Position numbers and translations under genes: made by a program
Notes under the pieces: generated by a model
Seen by the model: the letters and a program-made list of their open reading frames with translations, nothing else
Databases searched by the model: none
Told to the model about the DNA's origin: nothing
Assembly: GCF_001428865.1 (NCBI RefSeq)
Contig: NZ_LMIV01000002.1
Span: forward strand, 814,903-878,902
Direction of reading: 5' to 3'
Length of the DNA stretch: 64,000 nt
Source of the DNA: Sphingomonas sp. Root241
Lineage (GTDB): Bacteria; Pseudomonadota; Alphaproteobacteria; Sphingomonadales; Sphingomonadaceae
In this document: positions 44,326 through 52,705 of the stretch, in pieces
Layout of the letters: each line of letters starts with the position of its first letter
How positions within the stretch are numbered: position 1 is the stretch's first letter

Positions 44326-44580
44326 CCACCCAATAGCAGACATGCTTGCAATGTAGGATTTCGTCTGACAGCCTCCTCTAGCTCTTTGACATCGTAACGC
44401 CCCTCTCATCCTGCTCGTGCGAGCAGGAGTATAATGCTGCCTGGCCCACACCATCCTGGATTGCCTGCGCAGGAACACGGCCGGCCGGAACCATGCAACC
44501 AGTGTGACCCTAGTGTGACTTTCGCGGCTAACCACCCAATAGCGGACATCCACCGGACCCGCTTGCAATGTAGGATTTCG
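44326..44580. repeat. Direct repeats of the ccacccaatagcggacat family
   Basis: Two near-copies: 44,326-44,363 and 44,532-44,580, each starting CCACCCAATAGC[A/G]GACAT and ending GCTTGCAATGTAGGATTTCG; the second has an 11-base insertion. A partial copy (CCCAGTAGCGGAC) lies at 43,813-43,825, left of the DUF559 unit. Between the copies is a perfect palindrome CCTGCTCG-TG-CGAGCAGG at 44,410-44,427. The 44,252-44,724 gap (473 bp) holds only these repeats and the right arm of the unit; no gene is supported. Confidence 0.75.
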
Positions 44581-44724
44581 GCTGCTTCCCCGCTGCCGGC
44601 CGGCTGTGCCGACCCCGCTCTTTGACGTTGTCGATCCCCACCGAGCTCGCGCAACATCCTGTCTCGACCGCGCAACTTTATGAGTGAATCCCCGTGCAAA
44701 GTGCGAAGTTAAGCGCGCGAAATC

Positions 44725-44937
44725 CTACAAGCCGCTGTCGCGACTCAGCGTCGCCATCCGCTCCGGCAACGCCGCCATTACGGTGTCGCGATCCGCGTCG
44801 CTGGTGCCGCCCCAGCGGGCGATCTCGGCGAGCGTGCGACCGCAGCCGATGCACCAGCCGGTAGCGTCGTCCATCCGGCAGATGTTGGTGCAGGGCGAGG
44901 CGATCGGCCGCGGCGCGGCACTCGCCGGATCGGTCAC
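44725..44937 (-). CDS. DUF1289 family protein
   Basis: A 70-residue protein with a four-Cys core SPCTNICRMDDATGWCIGCG (C-x3-C...C-x2-C), the DUF1289 signature, likely a small zinc or iron-sulfur site. Its ATG overlaps the rhlE stop as ATGA, so it is translated from the rhlE transcript. Function unknown; widely conserved as a small partner of other genes. Confidence 0.85.
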   Translation of the reverse strand: MTDPASAAPRPIASPCTNICRMDDATGWCIGCGRTLAEIARWGGTSDADRDTVMAALPERMATLSRDSGL

Positions 44938-46364
44938 GCGCCCAGCGTATACTTCAGGAAGTCGGGCACCGGGCCGTTCCAGCCCTCGTCCGGCTCGTCC
45001 TGCGAGCCGCGCGACTGGCGGCGCGGTTCCGGCCGGTCGTCGCTGCGGCCGCGTCCGCCGCGCTCGCGGCGGGGGGGCGCCTCACGGCGCGGTTCGGCCT
45101 CGCGAGGGGCGCGGGCTTCGGGCTCGGGGGCAGCTTCGGCCGCGACGGGCTCAGCCTTGGGACGCGGCTCGGCTTCGGTCTTGCGGCCACGCCCGCGGCG
45201 CGGTGCGGCCCCGCGCTTTTCGGGCGCTTCCTCGCGCGCCGTCTCGCCGCTCGCCGGCTTGACGCGCTCGATCTTCATCCCCGTGAGCTTCTCGATCTCG
45301 GCGATATTCTCGGCGTCGTCGGGAGTGACCAGCGTATAGGCAATGCCCGTAGCACCCGCGCGGCCGGTGCGGCCGATGCGGTGGACATAATCGTCGGGAT
45401 GCCACGGCGCGTCGAAATTGTAGACGTGGCTCACGCCCTTGATGTCGAGTCCGCGGGCAGCGACGTCGGAGGCGACGAGGATGTTGACGTCGCCCTTCTT
45501 GAAGCGCTCGAGCTCGGCGATGCGCTGCGATTGCTCCATGTCGCCGTGGATCTCGGTCGAGCGGAAGCCGCTCTTCTGGAGGCTCTTGTTGAGGTCGCGG
45601 ACCGTGGTCTTGCGATTGCAGAAGATGATCGCGGTGGTCACGTCCTCGGCGCGCAGCAGGTCGCGCAGCATGCCGCGCTTGTCCGAAGCGGCGACGGGGA
45701 CCACCCATTGCTTGATATTGACGTTCGCCGTCGCCGGCCGCGCGACTTCGACGCGCTTGGGATCGGTCAGGAACTTGTCGGCGAGCTTCTTGATCACCGG
45801 CGGCATCGTCGCGGAGAACAGGAGCGTCTGGCGCTGCTTGGGCAGCTTGGTGCAGATTTCCTCGATGTCGGGGATGAACCCCATGTCGAGCATCCGGTCC
45901 GCCTCGTCGATCACCAGCAGGTTGCAGCCGGTAAGCAGGATCTTGCCGCGCTGGAACAGGTCCATCAGGCGGCCCGGCGTCGCGATCAGCACGTCGACGC
46001 CCGATTGCAGCGCCTTGACCTGATCGCCCATCTGCACGCCGCCGATCAGCAGCGCCATCGAAAGCTTGTGGTTGGTGCCGTATTTGACGAAATTCTCGGC
46101 AACCTGCGCGGCGAGTTCGCGCGTCGGCTCGAGGATCAGGCTGCGCGGCATCAGCGCGCGCGTCCGCCCTTCGCCGAGGATGTCGATCATCGGCAGCACG
46201 AAAGCGGCGGTCTTGCCGGTGCCCGTCTGCGCGATGCCGATCAGGTCCTTGCCCATCAGGACGGACGGGATCGCCTGGCGCTGGATCGGAGTCGGCTCGG
46301 TATAGCCCGCGTCGGTCACCGCGCGCAGAAGTTCGTCAGAAAGGCCGAGATCGGCAAAGCTCAT
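44934..46364 (-). CDS. rhlE: DEAD-box RNA helicase RhlE-type
   Basis: A 476-residue ATP-dependent RNA helicase. Q-motif YTEPTPIQRQAIP, Walker A AQTGTGKTAAF, DEAD at VIDEADRMLD, SAT in LFSATMPPVI, and motif VI HRIGRTGRAG. The C-terminal 100 residues are Arg/Glu/Pro rich and disordered (RGRGRKTEAEPRPKAEP), typical of RhlE-like proteins and probably RNA-binding. Likely roles are ribosome assembly and cold adaptation. Ends on a 4-bp overlap with the DUF1289 gene. Confidence 0.95.
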   Translation of the reverse strand: MSFADLGLSDELLRAVTDAGYTEPTPIQRQAIPSVLMGKDLIGIAQTGTGKTAAFVLPMIDILGEGRTRALMPRSLILEPTRELAAQVAENFVKYGTNHKLSMALLIGGVQMGDQVKALQSGVDVLIATPGRLMDLFQRGKILLTGCNLLVIDEADRMLDMGFIPDIEEICTKLPKQRQTLLFSATMPPVIKKLADKFLTDPKRVEVARPATANVNIKQWVVPVAASDKRGMLRDLLRAEDVTTAIIFCNRKTTVRDLNKSLQKSGFRSTEIHGDMEQSQRIAELERFKKGDVNILVASDVAARGLDIKGVSHVYNFDAPWHPDDYVHRIGRTGRAGATGIAYTLVTPDDAENIAEIEKLTGMKIERVKPASGETAREEAPEKRGAAPRRGRGRKTEAEPRPKAEPVAAEAAPEPEARAPREAEPRREAPPRRERGGRGRSDDRPEPRRQSRGSQDEPDEGWNGPVPDFLKYTLGA

Positions 46365-46456
46365 GTATTTTTCCGGAAATGGGCGCGGTCACCCACGCCG
46401 CCAAAGCCTTCACGCGCTTGCGGATTTGTCCGCCGATGTCAAGCCGCAGAAGGCTC

Positions 46457-46915
46457 TCAGCGCGCTAGAACCAGCGATGTGAACGACTGGACGGCGCACA
46501 GTCGACCCGATCGCGAACGGATCGAATCGCGTTTGGCGCACATCTTCTTGTCCTTGTTCGCCTTGACGTAGAAGCCCTGGTAGAAGCCGAGCGCGGGGCA
46601 GTCATTGCCCAGCTTGGCACGCAGCATCGATCCGTCCTTGAGCACCAGGTCGACGCTGTCGAAGCGATTGACCGAGAAACCGGCCAGGCTCTCCATCTTG
46701 ACGCAATCGTCCGCTTTTTTCTCGACCACTGCCGCGGGGCGGGTCGAGCGCATGATGATCGTCGTCGACCGGATGGTCACGCGGGGGACGTGGATGGTGA
46801 TGCGCTGCTGCTGGAGCAGGTCCGCGGCCACGTCCCATTCGAGCGGCTCCGGCGAGGATGCCGGGGCAGCGAACAGCAGCAATAGTCCTGAGGTGGCGAT
46901 CAGCGGGTTCAGCAT
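46457..46915 (-). CDS. Secreted protein of unknown function
   Basis: A 152-residue exported protein: signal peptide MLNPLIATSGLLLLFAAPAS, then VPRVTIRSTTIIMRSTRP and a Cys-bearing C-terminal half (DDCVKMESLAGFSVNRFDSV, NDCPALGFYQGFYVKANKDK). No family recognised. The ATG at 46,915 opens the leader; the longer frame upstream is a shadow of the divergent oxidase gene. Monocistronic. Confidence 0.72.
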   Translation of the reverse strand: MLNPLIATSGLLLLFAAPASSPEPLEWDVAADLLQQQRITIHVPRVTIRSTTIIMRSTRPAAVVEKKADDCVKMESLAGFSVNRFDSVDLVLKDGSMLRAKLGNDCPALGFYQGFYVKANKDKKMCAKRDSIRSRSGRLCAVQSFTSLVLAR

Positions 46916-46988
46916 GTCTGGCAGGGCTTGTAGGACAAAGTTTTGAACGGTGGATGAACTGCTGCGTGGCGTGCTAATCGGCGCGGCC

Positions 46989-48437
46989 ATGACACCAGCA
47001 CAGCGCCAGCTTGTCGAGACCGTCCGTGAACGCTTCGGTCCCAAGGCCGCCACTACCGATGCCGAGGCGATCGCCCCATGGCTGACCGACTGGCGCGGCC
47101 GCTATCATGGGCAAGCGCCGGCGCTGCTTTCGCCTGGTTCTACCGAGGAAGTCGCCGCAATCGTGGCGCTGGCCGCGGAGGCCGGCGTGGCGCTGGTCCC
47201 GCAGGGCGGGAATACCGGCATGGTCGGCGGGGCGACGCCGCCCGCGGACGGATCGGCGCTGTTGCTCTCGCTGCGCCGGATGAACCGGATCCGCGCGCTT
47301 TCGCCGTCGAGCAACCTCGCGGTCGCCGAAGCCGGGGTGATCCTCGCCGATCTGCGCACCGCGGCGGAGGAAGCGGGGCGGCGCTTTCCGCTCGATCTCG
47401 GTGCGCGTGGAAGTGCCACCATCGGCGGACTTGTCTCGACCAATGCCGGCGGCACGCAGGTGCTGCGCTTCGGGACGATGCGCAGCCTCGTTGCGGGGGT
47501 CGAGGCTGTGCTGCCCGACGGTTCGATCCACAACGGCATCGCCGCGCTCAAGAAGGACAATCGCGGCTATGATCTCAACCAATTGCTGATCGGCGCCGAA
47601 GGCACGCTCGGCATCGTCACGGCGGCGACGCTGCGGCTGGTCCCGGGGGTGACGGCACGCGCCGTGGCCTGGGTCGGGCTCGCCAGCCCCGCCAAGGCGC
47701 TCGAATTGCTGCGCGCGCTCGAGAGCCGCACCGACGCCGTCGAGAGCTTCGAGATCCTGCCCGAGAAGACATTGGCGCTGGTGCTCCGTCACGTCCCCGG
47801 GACTCGCCGACCGCTCGCGACCGAACATCGCTGGCACGTCCTGATCGAAGCGGTGGCGACCGATCCGGCGGCGGAATCGCCTGCGGCTCTGCTCGAGCGC
47901 CTGCTCGCTCCTGCGCTGGAAGCGGGGCTCGCCGGCGATGCGGTCATCGCCGCGAGCGAGGCGCAGGCGGAAGGTTTCTGGCGTATCCGCCATTCGATCT
48001 CGGAGGCTGAGCGTGCCGGCGGGCCCGCCGTCCAGCACGACATCTCGGTGCCGGTCGAGGATATGCCGCGCTTCATGATCGAGGGCGGCGCCGAGGCCGA
48101 GGCGCGCTTTCCAGGCACCGAGGCGGTGGCCTATGGCCATCTCGGCGACGGCAATGTCCATTTCCATGTGCGCGCGCCCGCGGATGCCGATCCCGGCACC
48201 TGGTACGCGCAGGAGGGGCCGCGGATCTCGCGGCACGTCCACGACATGGTCGTCGCGGCGGGGGGCTCGATCTCGGCCGAGCACGGCATCGGCCAGATGA
48301 AGCGTGCCGAACTGGAACGATTGAGCGCGCCTTCGCGGATGACCGTATTGAGAGCAATCAAGTCTGCGCTGGATCCGAAGAATATTCTCAATCCGGGGAA
48401 ACTGGTGACGCTTGCACCTGACGCCGCGACTCCATAG
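46989..48437 (+). CDS. FAD-linked oxidase, D-2-hydroxyacid dehydrogenase type
   Basis: A 482-residue FAD-dependent dehydrogenase of the GlcD/D-2-hydroxyglutarate type. FAD-binding PCMH domain: VPQGGNTGMVGGATPPADGS at about 75-95, LGARGSATIGGLVSTNAGGT at about 138-157, and GAEGTLGIVTAATLRLVPG. The substrate-binding C-terminal domain has the metal-site-like YGHLGDGNVHFH and the terminal GGSISAEHGIGQMKR. Start at ATG 46,989 (an upstream frame extends to 46,950). Likely substrates are D-lactate, D-2-hydroxyglutarate or glycolate. It has no neighbouring partner subunits. Confidence 0.88.
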   Translation: MTPAQRQLVETVRERFGPKAATTDAEAIAPWLTDWRGRYHGQAPALLSPGSTEEVAAIVALAAEAGVALVPQGGNTGMVGGATPPADGSALLLSLRRMNRIRALSPSSNLAVAEAGVILADLRTAAEEAGRRFPLDLGARGSATIGGLVSTNAGGTQVLRFGTMRSLVAGVEAVLPDGSIHNGIAALKKDNRGYDLNQLLIGAEGTLGIVTAATLRLVPGVTARAVAWVGLASPAKALELLRALESRTDAVESFEILPEKTLALVLRHVPGTRRPLATEHRWHVLIEAVATDPAAESPAALLERLLAPALEAGLAGDAVIAASEAQAEGFWRIRHSISEAERAGGPAVQHDISVPVEDMPRFMIEGGAEAEARFPGTEAVAYGHLGDGNVHFHVRAPADADPGTWYAQEGPRISRHVHDMVVAAGGSISAEHGIGQMKRAELERLSAPSRMTVLRAIKSALDPKNILNPGKLVTLAPDAATP

Positions 48438-48485
48438 ACCTGCCTCCGAATTTCAAGATTCAGCATTTTTTCAGGAGAGTTTCGG

Positions 48486-49265
48486 ATGGCCAGCGCGCCA
48501 CAACAGTCGCTTCCGTTGTTCTACAACCAACTCGAACCGCTTTCGAGCCAGACGCACGCCGATTTCCGCATCCGCGTCCGCGACAAGGCGCCGTTCCTCG
48601 CCAGCCAGCACGCCGTGCCGGTGACGGTCGAGGAATTCCCGCTGGTCCAGCGCTACATGCCGATCGTCTTCTCGGTCGGCGACGATCCGGTTCCGCTCGC
48701 GCTGATGGGGCTGAACGAGGGCGTGAACACCTTCTTCGACGAAGAGGGCGGACTGATCGACCCGAACTTCTACGTCCCGGCCTATATCCGCCGCTATCCG
48801 TACCTGCTGGCGCGCCTGCGTCCCGATACCGACGAGCTCTCGCTCTGCTTCGATCCGTCGTCCGACACGGTCGGCGCATTCGAGGAGGGCGAAAAGCTCT
48901 TCGAGAATGGCGAGCCGACCGAGACCACCAAGAACATCCTGCAGTTCAACGAGCAGTTCGAGCAGGCGGGCGCGCGCACCGCGATGTTCATGAAGGACCT
49001 CAAGGAGCTCGCGCTGCTGATCGACGGCGAAGTGACCATCCAGCAGGAAGGCCATGAGCAGCCCTTCGTCTATCGCGGCTTCATGATGATCGACGAGAAC
49101 AAGCTCAACGAGCTGCGTGGCGACCAGCTACGCAAGATTGTCCAGAACGGCATGCTGCCGCTGATCTATGCGCACCTGTTCTCGCTGGCGCTGATGCGCG
49201 ACGTTTTCGGCCGCCAGGTCCGCATGGGCAAGATGCCGCAGCCGCAGCTCGTCAACCCGGCCTGA
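48486..49265 (+). CDS. SapC family protein
   Basis: A 259-residue SapC-like protein. The usual opening SLPLFYNQLEPLSSQTHADF is followed by VPVTVEEFPLVQRYMPIVFS, GLNEGVNTFFDEEGGLIDPN and a C-terminal helical part (LPLIYAHLFSLALMRDVFGR). Intracellular, no leader. SapC was named in Caulobacter S-layer work; the molecular role is undefined. The stop overlaps the cytochrome b561 start by 1 bp (TGATG). Confidence 0.85.
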   Translation: MASAPQQSLPLFYNQLEPLSSQTHADFRIRVRDKAPFLASQHAVPVTVEEFPLVQRYMPIVFSVGDDPVPLALMGLNEGVNTFFDEEGGLIDPNFYVPAYIRRYPYLLARLRPDTDELSLCFDPSSDTVGAFEEGEKLFENGEPTETTKNILQFNEQFEQAGARTAMFMKDLKELALLIDGEVTIQQEGHEQPFVYRGFMMIDENKLNELRGDQLRKIVQNGMLPLIYAHLFSLALMRDVFGRQVRMGKMPQPQLVNPA

Positions 49266-49810
49266 TGCTTCCACGCGGCGATCGTTACGATTGGGGGGCG
49301 ATCGCCTTCCACTGGACGATCGCCGCGCTGGTCCTCGTCAATCTCTTCATCGGGCTCTTCCACGAATCGCTGCTGGAAGGGCTTCGCATCATTCCCTTGC
49401 ACAAGGCGATCGGTGCCACGGTGCTGGTGCTCAGTATCGGCCGCCTCGGCTGGCGGCTGACGCATCGCCCGCCGCATTTCCCGGAGAATATGAAAGCTCG
49501 GGAGAAAGCGCTCGCCAAGGGCCTGCACTGGCTTTTCTATGCGCTGTTGATCGTGATGCCGCTGACCGGCTGGATGTTCTCGTCCAATCCCCAGCGCCCG
49601 CGCCCGGTCAGCTGGTTCGGGCTGTTCGATCTGCCCCTCCTGCCGGTGACGCGGGACATCGCCGCTGCCGCGCATGAGGCCCATGAGTTGCTCGGCCTGC
49701 TGATGGCCGGGCTGGTGATCCTCCACATCGCCGCCGCGCTGCGCCACCATTTCGCGCTGCGTGATCGCGTGCTGGAGCGGATGCTCCCCTGGGCTGTTCG
49801 CAACGACTGA
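49265..49810 (+). CDS. Cytochrome b561 family protein
   Basis: A 181-residue di-haem membrane protein of the bacterial cytochrome b561 type, with four helices: FHWTIAALVLVNLFIGLFHE, LHKAIGATVLVLSIGRLGWR, LHWLFYALLIVMPLTGWMF and HEAHELLGLLMAGLVILHI. Paired His residues in the helices are the likely haem ligands. It moves electrons between quinone and superoxide or other acceptors. Coupled to the SapC gene by TGATG. The small RNA locus follows. Confidence 0.9.
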   Translation: MLPRGDRYDWGAIAFHWTIAALVLVNLFIGLFHESLLEGLRIIPLHKAIGATVLVLSIGRLGWRLTHRPPHFPENMKAREKALAKGLHWLFYALLIVMPLTGWMFSSNPQRPRPVSWFGLFDLPLLPVTRDIAAAAHEAHELLGLLMAGLVILHIAAALRHHFALRDRVLERMLPWAVRND

Positions 49811-49852
49811 CCGTCCCTACGGCACGCTTCCGCGCCCGTTCGAAGCGAGGCC

Positions 49853-49880
49853 TTGAACTCCTTGGTCTCTCGACTATATT
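49853..49880 (+). promoter_or_regulatory. Sigma-70-type promoter of the small RNA
   Basis: TTGAAC at 49,853-49,858 and TATATT at 49,875-49,880 with 16-bp spacing. It lies in the gap after the cytochrome gene and points at the terminated stretch 49,887-49,992. Transcription should start near 49,887. No ORF follows it. Confidence 0.7.
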
Positions 49881-49886
49881 TCTCCT

Positions 49887-49992
49887 GTACGGCGTCGTGT
49901 CCCCCCTTTCGCGAGGCCGTGCGGCACGCCTTCGGGCGTGTCTCCTCCCTGAACCTTGGCCACCTCGTGCCTAGTGCACGAGGTGGTTTTTT
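49887..49992 (+). ncRNA. Putative small RNA with CU-rich loop and intrinsic terminator
   Basis: About 105 nt, from the promoter's predicted start to a strong terminator. Visible structure: a first hairpin ACGGC (49,889) to GCCGT (49,920) with a C-rich loop (GTCCCCCCTTTCG); a second hairpin CACGCC-TTCG-GGCGTG (49,925-49,940); an unpaired stretch TCTCCTCCCTGAAC (49,941-49,954); and the terminator hairpin. This layout of CU-rich single strands that can pair with Shine-Dalgarno sites resembles the alphaproteobacterial cuckoo/alpha-r14 type of sRNA. No ORF of sensible length is inside. The identity with a named family is not claimed. Confidence 0.65.
49960..49992 (+). terminator. Intrinsic terminator of the small RNA
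   Basis: Perfect 11-bp stem CCACCTCGTGC / GCACGAGGTGG, loop CTAGT, then TTTTTT (49,987-49,992). Plus-strand T-run, so it serves the small RNA (and any read-through from the cytochrome gene), not the convergent amidohydrolase gene. Confidence 0.92.
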
Positions 49993-50000
49993 CTTGCCCG

Positions 50001-50846
50001 CTATTCCGCGGCGATCGCGGTGGGGAGCGCTTCGTCGGTGACCGCATCGATGATCGCGCGGAGCAGTTGCGTGGCGGCAGGCAGGCCGGGGCCGGGGCCG
50101 TCGAGCGCCGAATCCAGATAGAGCGCGCGATCGAATTCGAGCTGGATCGCGTGTACGCCGCGCCGAGGCTCGCCGTGGCGCTCGAGGATATGTCCTCCGG
50201 AATAAGGAGCGTTCGCCGCGGTCGCCACGCCATGGGCGCGTGCCACACCTTCGATCCTGCCGATGAATCGCGCCGCAGCGGATTTGCCGAACCTATCGCC
50301 GAGCACGAGTCGCGGCGCGCTGGCCGGCGATCCGAGCGACGGCATCGAATGGATGTCGACCAGCACCGCGACGCCGAATCGCACCCGCGCCGACGCCAGC
50401 GCTGCGGCGATCGCCGCATGGTAAGGGCGGTGATCCGCGTGGATCCGCATCTGCACCTCGTCGGCAGACAGGCGGCGCTGCCAGATATCGCCCGAATTGC
50501 CGACCCGGCGCGGCACGAGACCTAGCCCGCTGCGCAATTTGGCCGATTGCGGATGGCCGATCGTGACCGCGCCGTCGTCCAGCCGCGGATCGCGTTCGTG
50601 CTCGGCGCGGTTGAGGTCGATCCAGGCGCGGGCACGCTGCGCCACGAACAACGTCTCGGCGCCACGCGCATCGAGACCCAATGCATCGGCATAGCGATCC
50701 TCGAGTCCCTTGAGCGCCGCCAGCGGCACGCGGATCGAGGACCTGAGCGGCAGCGGATAGTCGCGCCCCGCATGCGGCACGGAGAGAATGACCGGGGTGA
50801 GCGGTTCGAGCGGCCCATGGCGCACGAAGGAAGGCGTTGACGTCAC
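50001..50846 (-). CDS. N-formylglutamate amidohydrolase family protein
   Basis: A 281-residue hydrolase of the N-formylglutamate amidohydrolase (HutG-like) family. Core motifs are VILSVPHAGRDYPLP near the start, LFVAQRARAWIDLNRAEHER, VLVDIHSMPSLG, and later GGHILERHGEPRRGVHAIQLE. The zinc-binding His and Glu are in the usual places. GTG at 50,846 is chosen because AGGGACAA precedes it. No hut genes lie around it, so a broader amidase role is possible. Confidence 0.82.
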   Translation of the reverse strand: MTSTPSFVRHGPLEPLTPVILSVPHAGRDYPLPLRSSIRVPLAALKGLEDRYADALGLDARGAETLFVAQRARAWIDLNRAEHERDPRLDDGAVTIGHPQSAKLRSGLGLVPRRVGNSGDIWQRRLSADEVQMRIHADHRPYHAAIAAALASARVRFGVAVLVDIHSMPSLGSPASAPRLVLGDRFGKSAAARFIGRIEGVARAHGVATAANAPYSGGHILERHGEPRRGVHAIQLEFDRALYLDSALDGPGPGLPAATQLLRAIIDAVTDEALPTAIAAE

Positions 50847-50961
50847 TTGTCCCTGACTAGGCACGGGGCGCCTCGCCAGCAATCATCCCGATGCAATCCC
50901 GCTGGAATTTTTTAAAGGCTTTGCGCATAGGATGGCTCCCTGAAATTGGTTTGGGGTAGTG

Positions 50962-51336
50962 ATGATCCGAATTCTGCTGGCCGAGGATGACCGCGTGATG
51001 CGGGAATACCTCACCCGGGCGCTGGAGCGGTCGGGCTATGCGGTCAGCGCCGTCGATCGCGGCACCGAAGCGATTCCGCTGCTCGAGGCTGAGCGATTCG
51101 ACTTGCTCCTCACCGATATCGTCATGCCCGAGATGGATGGAATCGAGCTCGCCCAGCGCGCGAGCGAGATGGCGCCGGAGATGCGCGTGATGTTCATCAC
51201 CGGCTTCGCGGCGGTCACGCTCAAGGCCGGCAAGCAGGTTCCGCAGGCGCGCGTGCTCTCCAAGCCCTTCCACCTGCGCGACCTGGTTCTCGAGGTCGAT
51301 CGCATGTTCGAATCGGAGAATGCCGGCTTCAATTGA
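50962..51336 (+). CDS. cpdR: CpdR-like single-domain response regulator
   Basis: A 124-residue receiver-only protein. Acidic pocket LAEDD at 5-9, phospho-acceptor Asp in LLTDIVMPEMDG (about 50-61), switch Thr in FITGFAAV, and Lys in LSKPFHLRD. This matches CpdR, which in Caulobacter is dephosphorylated to localise ClpXP and trigger degradation of cell-cycle proteins. ATG at 50,962; a GTG one codon earlier is possible. Expressed alone upstream of tRNA-Val. Confidence 0.88.
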   Translation: MIRILLAEDDRVMREYLTRALERSGYAVSAVDRGTEAIPLLEAERFDLLLTDIVMPEMDGIELAQRASEMAPEMRVMFITGFAAVTLKAGKQVPQARVLSKPFHLRDLVLEVDRMFESENAGFN

Positions 51337-51396
51337 TTTAGCGTTCGGAGGCGCTTGCGCGGGGCCGAAAGCCCCGCTAAAGCCCGCCCTCCTTGG

Positions 51397-51471
51397 GGGC
51401 GTGTAGCTCAGTGGTAGAGCACTGTGTTGACATCGCAGGGGTCGCAAGTTCAATCCTTGCCACGCCCACCA
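51397..51471 (+). tRNA. tRNA-Val (GAC)
   Basis: A 75-nt cloverleaf: acceptor GGGCGTG / CACGCCC, D-arm GCTC...GAGC, anticodon stem CTGTG / CGCAG with loop TTGACAT (anticodon GAC at 51,429-51,431), T-arm GCAAGTTCAATCCTTGC, and an encoded CCA at the 3' end. Confidence 0.97.
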
Positions 51472-51473
51472 CG

Positions 51474-51515
51474 AAAAAGGCGTCCTGACCCAGGTGGTTA
51501 GGACGCCTTTTGTTT
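51474..51515 (+). terminator. Intrinsic terminator after tRNA-Val
   Basis: Stem AAAAGGCGTCCT / AGGACGCCTTTT with a 13-base loop, then TTTTG. Follows the tRNA CCA by three bases. The remainder of the gap to 51,643 holds nothing recognised. Confidence 0.88.
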
Positions 51516-51643
51516 GCGCCAGGCAGACTGGCCAACGCTAGAGATTGGGCGCTAACGGGCGACGTCTCGCTGATCAGGACGGCAACCGAGTGCAGCGCGC
51601 GGGCGATCCGCCGCTGTCATCAAGTGCCTAGCATGTGCTGAGA

Positions 51644-52690
51644 TCAGACGGCGATGCGGGTCGCTGTTTGCGCGGCTTCGAGCGGGCGGGCGTCGGCCCA
51701 TTGCCGCACGTCGAAGCTTGTCGGGATGAACTTCCAGCGATGGAGGAAATCGGTGAAGTCCTGCAGCGCATTGAGCGATTGCTCGGCGAGATCGGTGCGC
51801 AGGCGGCTCTGCGCATCGCTGCCATAGGCGACCGACACCCAATATTCGCTCGCATTGGTCTCGCGCGCCAGATAGCGGCGCAGTTCGTCGGGATGGTCCT
51901 GCGCCCAGGCCTCGGCGCGCAGCACTTGCTCGACGATTGTTACCGCGGCGTCAAAGTGATTGTCGAGCAGATGCCCGTCGACCGCGAGGGTGCGCGGCGT
52001 GCCGTTATTGGCGCGGATCAGCGGCTCGGGATGCGCGCCGGTGTCGATCACCGTGGTGAGCCCGAACTGGTGCGCGACCTGCGCCCCGTGTGCGCCCTTC
52101 AGGAAAATCGCGTCGACTTCGCCGCGCAGCAACGCGACGACTTCCTGATTGTTGTTGCGCCCGCGCCGCCCCGCGAGCGTGCCCGCGACATTCGCGGCGG
52201 GTTCGTCGCTGTAATGGCTCTCGATATCCTGATCGATCAATTCGACATCGCCGACATTGAGCCCCTCGAGGCTCAGCGCATTTTCCAGCCCGCGCAGCGC
52301 CTGGGCACGCGTGAAGTCGATCTCGACATGCTTCCAGTTGGGCAGGCCGAAGCGGCGGCCCTTGAGGTCGCGGACGCTCTCGATGCCCGATTCCGGGCTG
52401 GCGAGGATCAGCTGGGTCTCGTCGGACCAGGACAGGCCGAGCAGCCGCGTGTCGCGTCCCAGCGCGCGGGCGCTGATCGCCGGGATGTTGCCGCCATGGC
52501 GCACCGAATTGCGCACCTTGTGACTGAAGTGCGATTCCCGCGTCGCGAAGTCGTTCGATTCGAGGATCGATTCGACTTTGGTGCCCTGCACCTTGAACGC
52601 GTCTTCCAGCCAGCCCTGCTGAATGGCGATGCCGAGCCCGGTCGGAACCGGGCAGCGCGTGTACCAGAGCGTGTCGAGCGAATTTGCCAT
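51644..52690 (-). CDS. DszB-like sulfinate desulfinase paralogue A
   Basis: A 348-residue protein of the type usually annotated as SsuA/TauA-like substrate-binding protein, but without a signal peptide. The N-terminus LDTLWYTRCPVPTGLGIAIQ matches DszB (2'-hydroxybiphenyl-2-sulfinate desulfinase), whose nucleophile Cys27 lies in the same CPVP. H54 and R64 are spaced H-x9-R followed by HGGN, as H60, R70 and G73 of DszB. So the catalytic trio is present (C13, H54, R64). It probably releases sulfite from a sulfinate. Last gene of a four-gene operon behind a sigma-54 promoter at 55,926. Substrate not known. Confidence 0.75.
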   Translation of the reverse strand: MANSLDTLWYTRCPVPTGLGIAIQQGWLEDAFKVQGTKVESILESNDFATRESHFSHKVRNSVRHGGNIPAISARALGRDTRLLGLSWSDETQLILASPESGIESVRDLKGRRFGLPNWKHVEIDFTRAQALRGLENALSLEGLNVGDVELIDQDIESHYSDEPAANVAGTLAGRRGRNNNQEVVALLRGEVDAIFLKGAHGAQVAHQFGLTTVIDTGAHPEPLIRANNGTPRTLAVDGHLLDNHFDAAVTIVEQVLRAEAWAQDHPDELRRYLARETNASEYWVSVAYGSDAQSRLRTDLAEQSLNALQDFTDFLHRWKFIPTSFDVRQWADARPLEAAQTATRIAV

Positions 52691-52705
52691 GGGGGTGTTC
52701 CTTCG

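Noticed and set aside
43833..44580. CRISPR array
   Set aside because: The repeats are inverted pairs or irregular direct copies with no regular spacers, and no cas gene is near.
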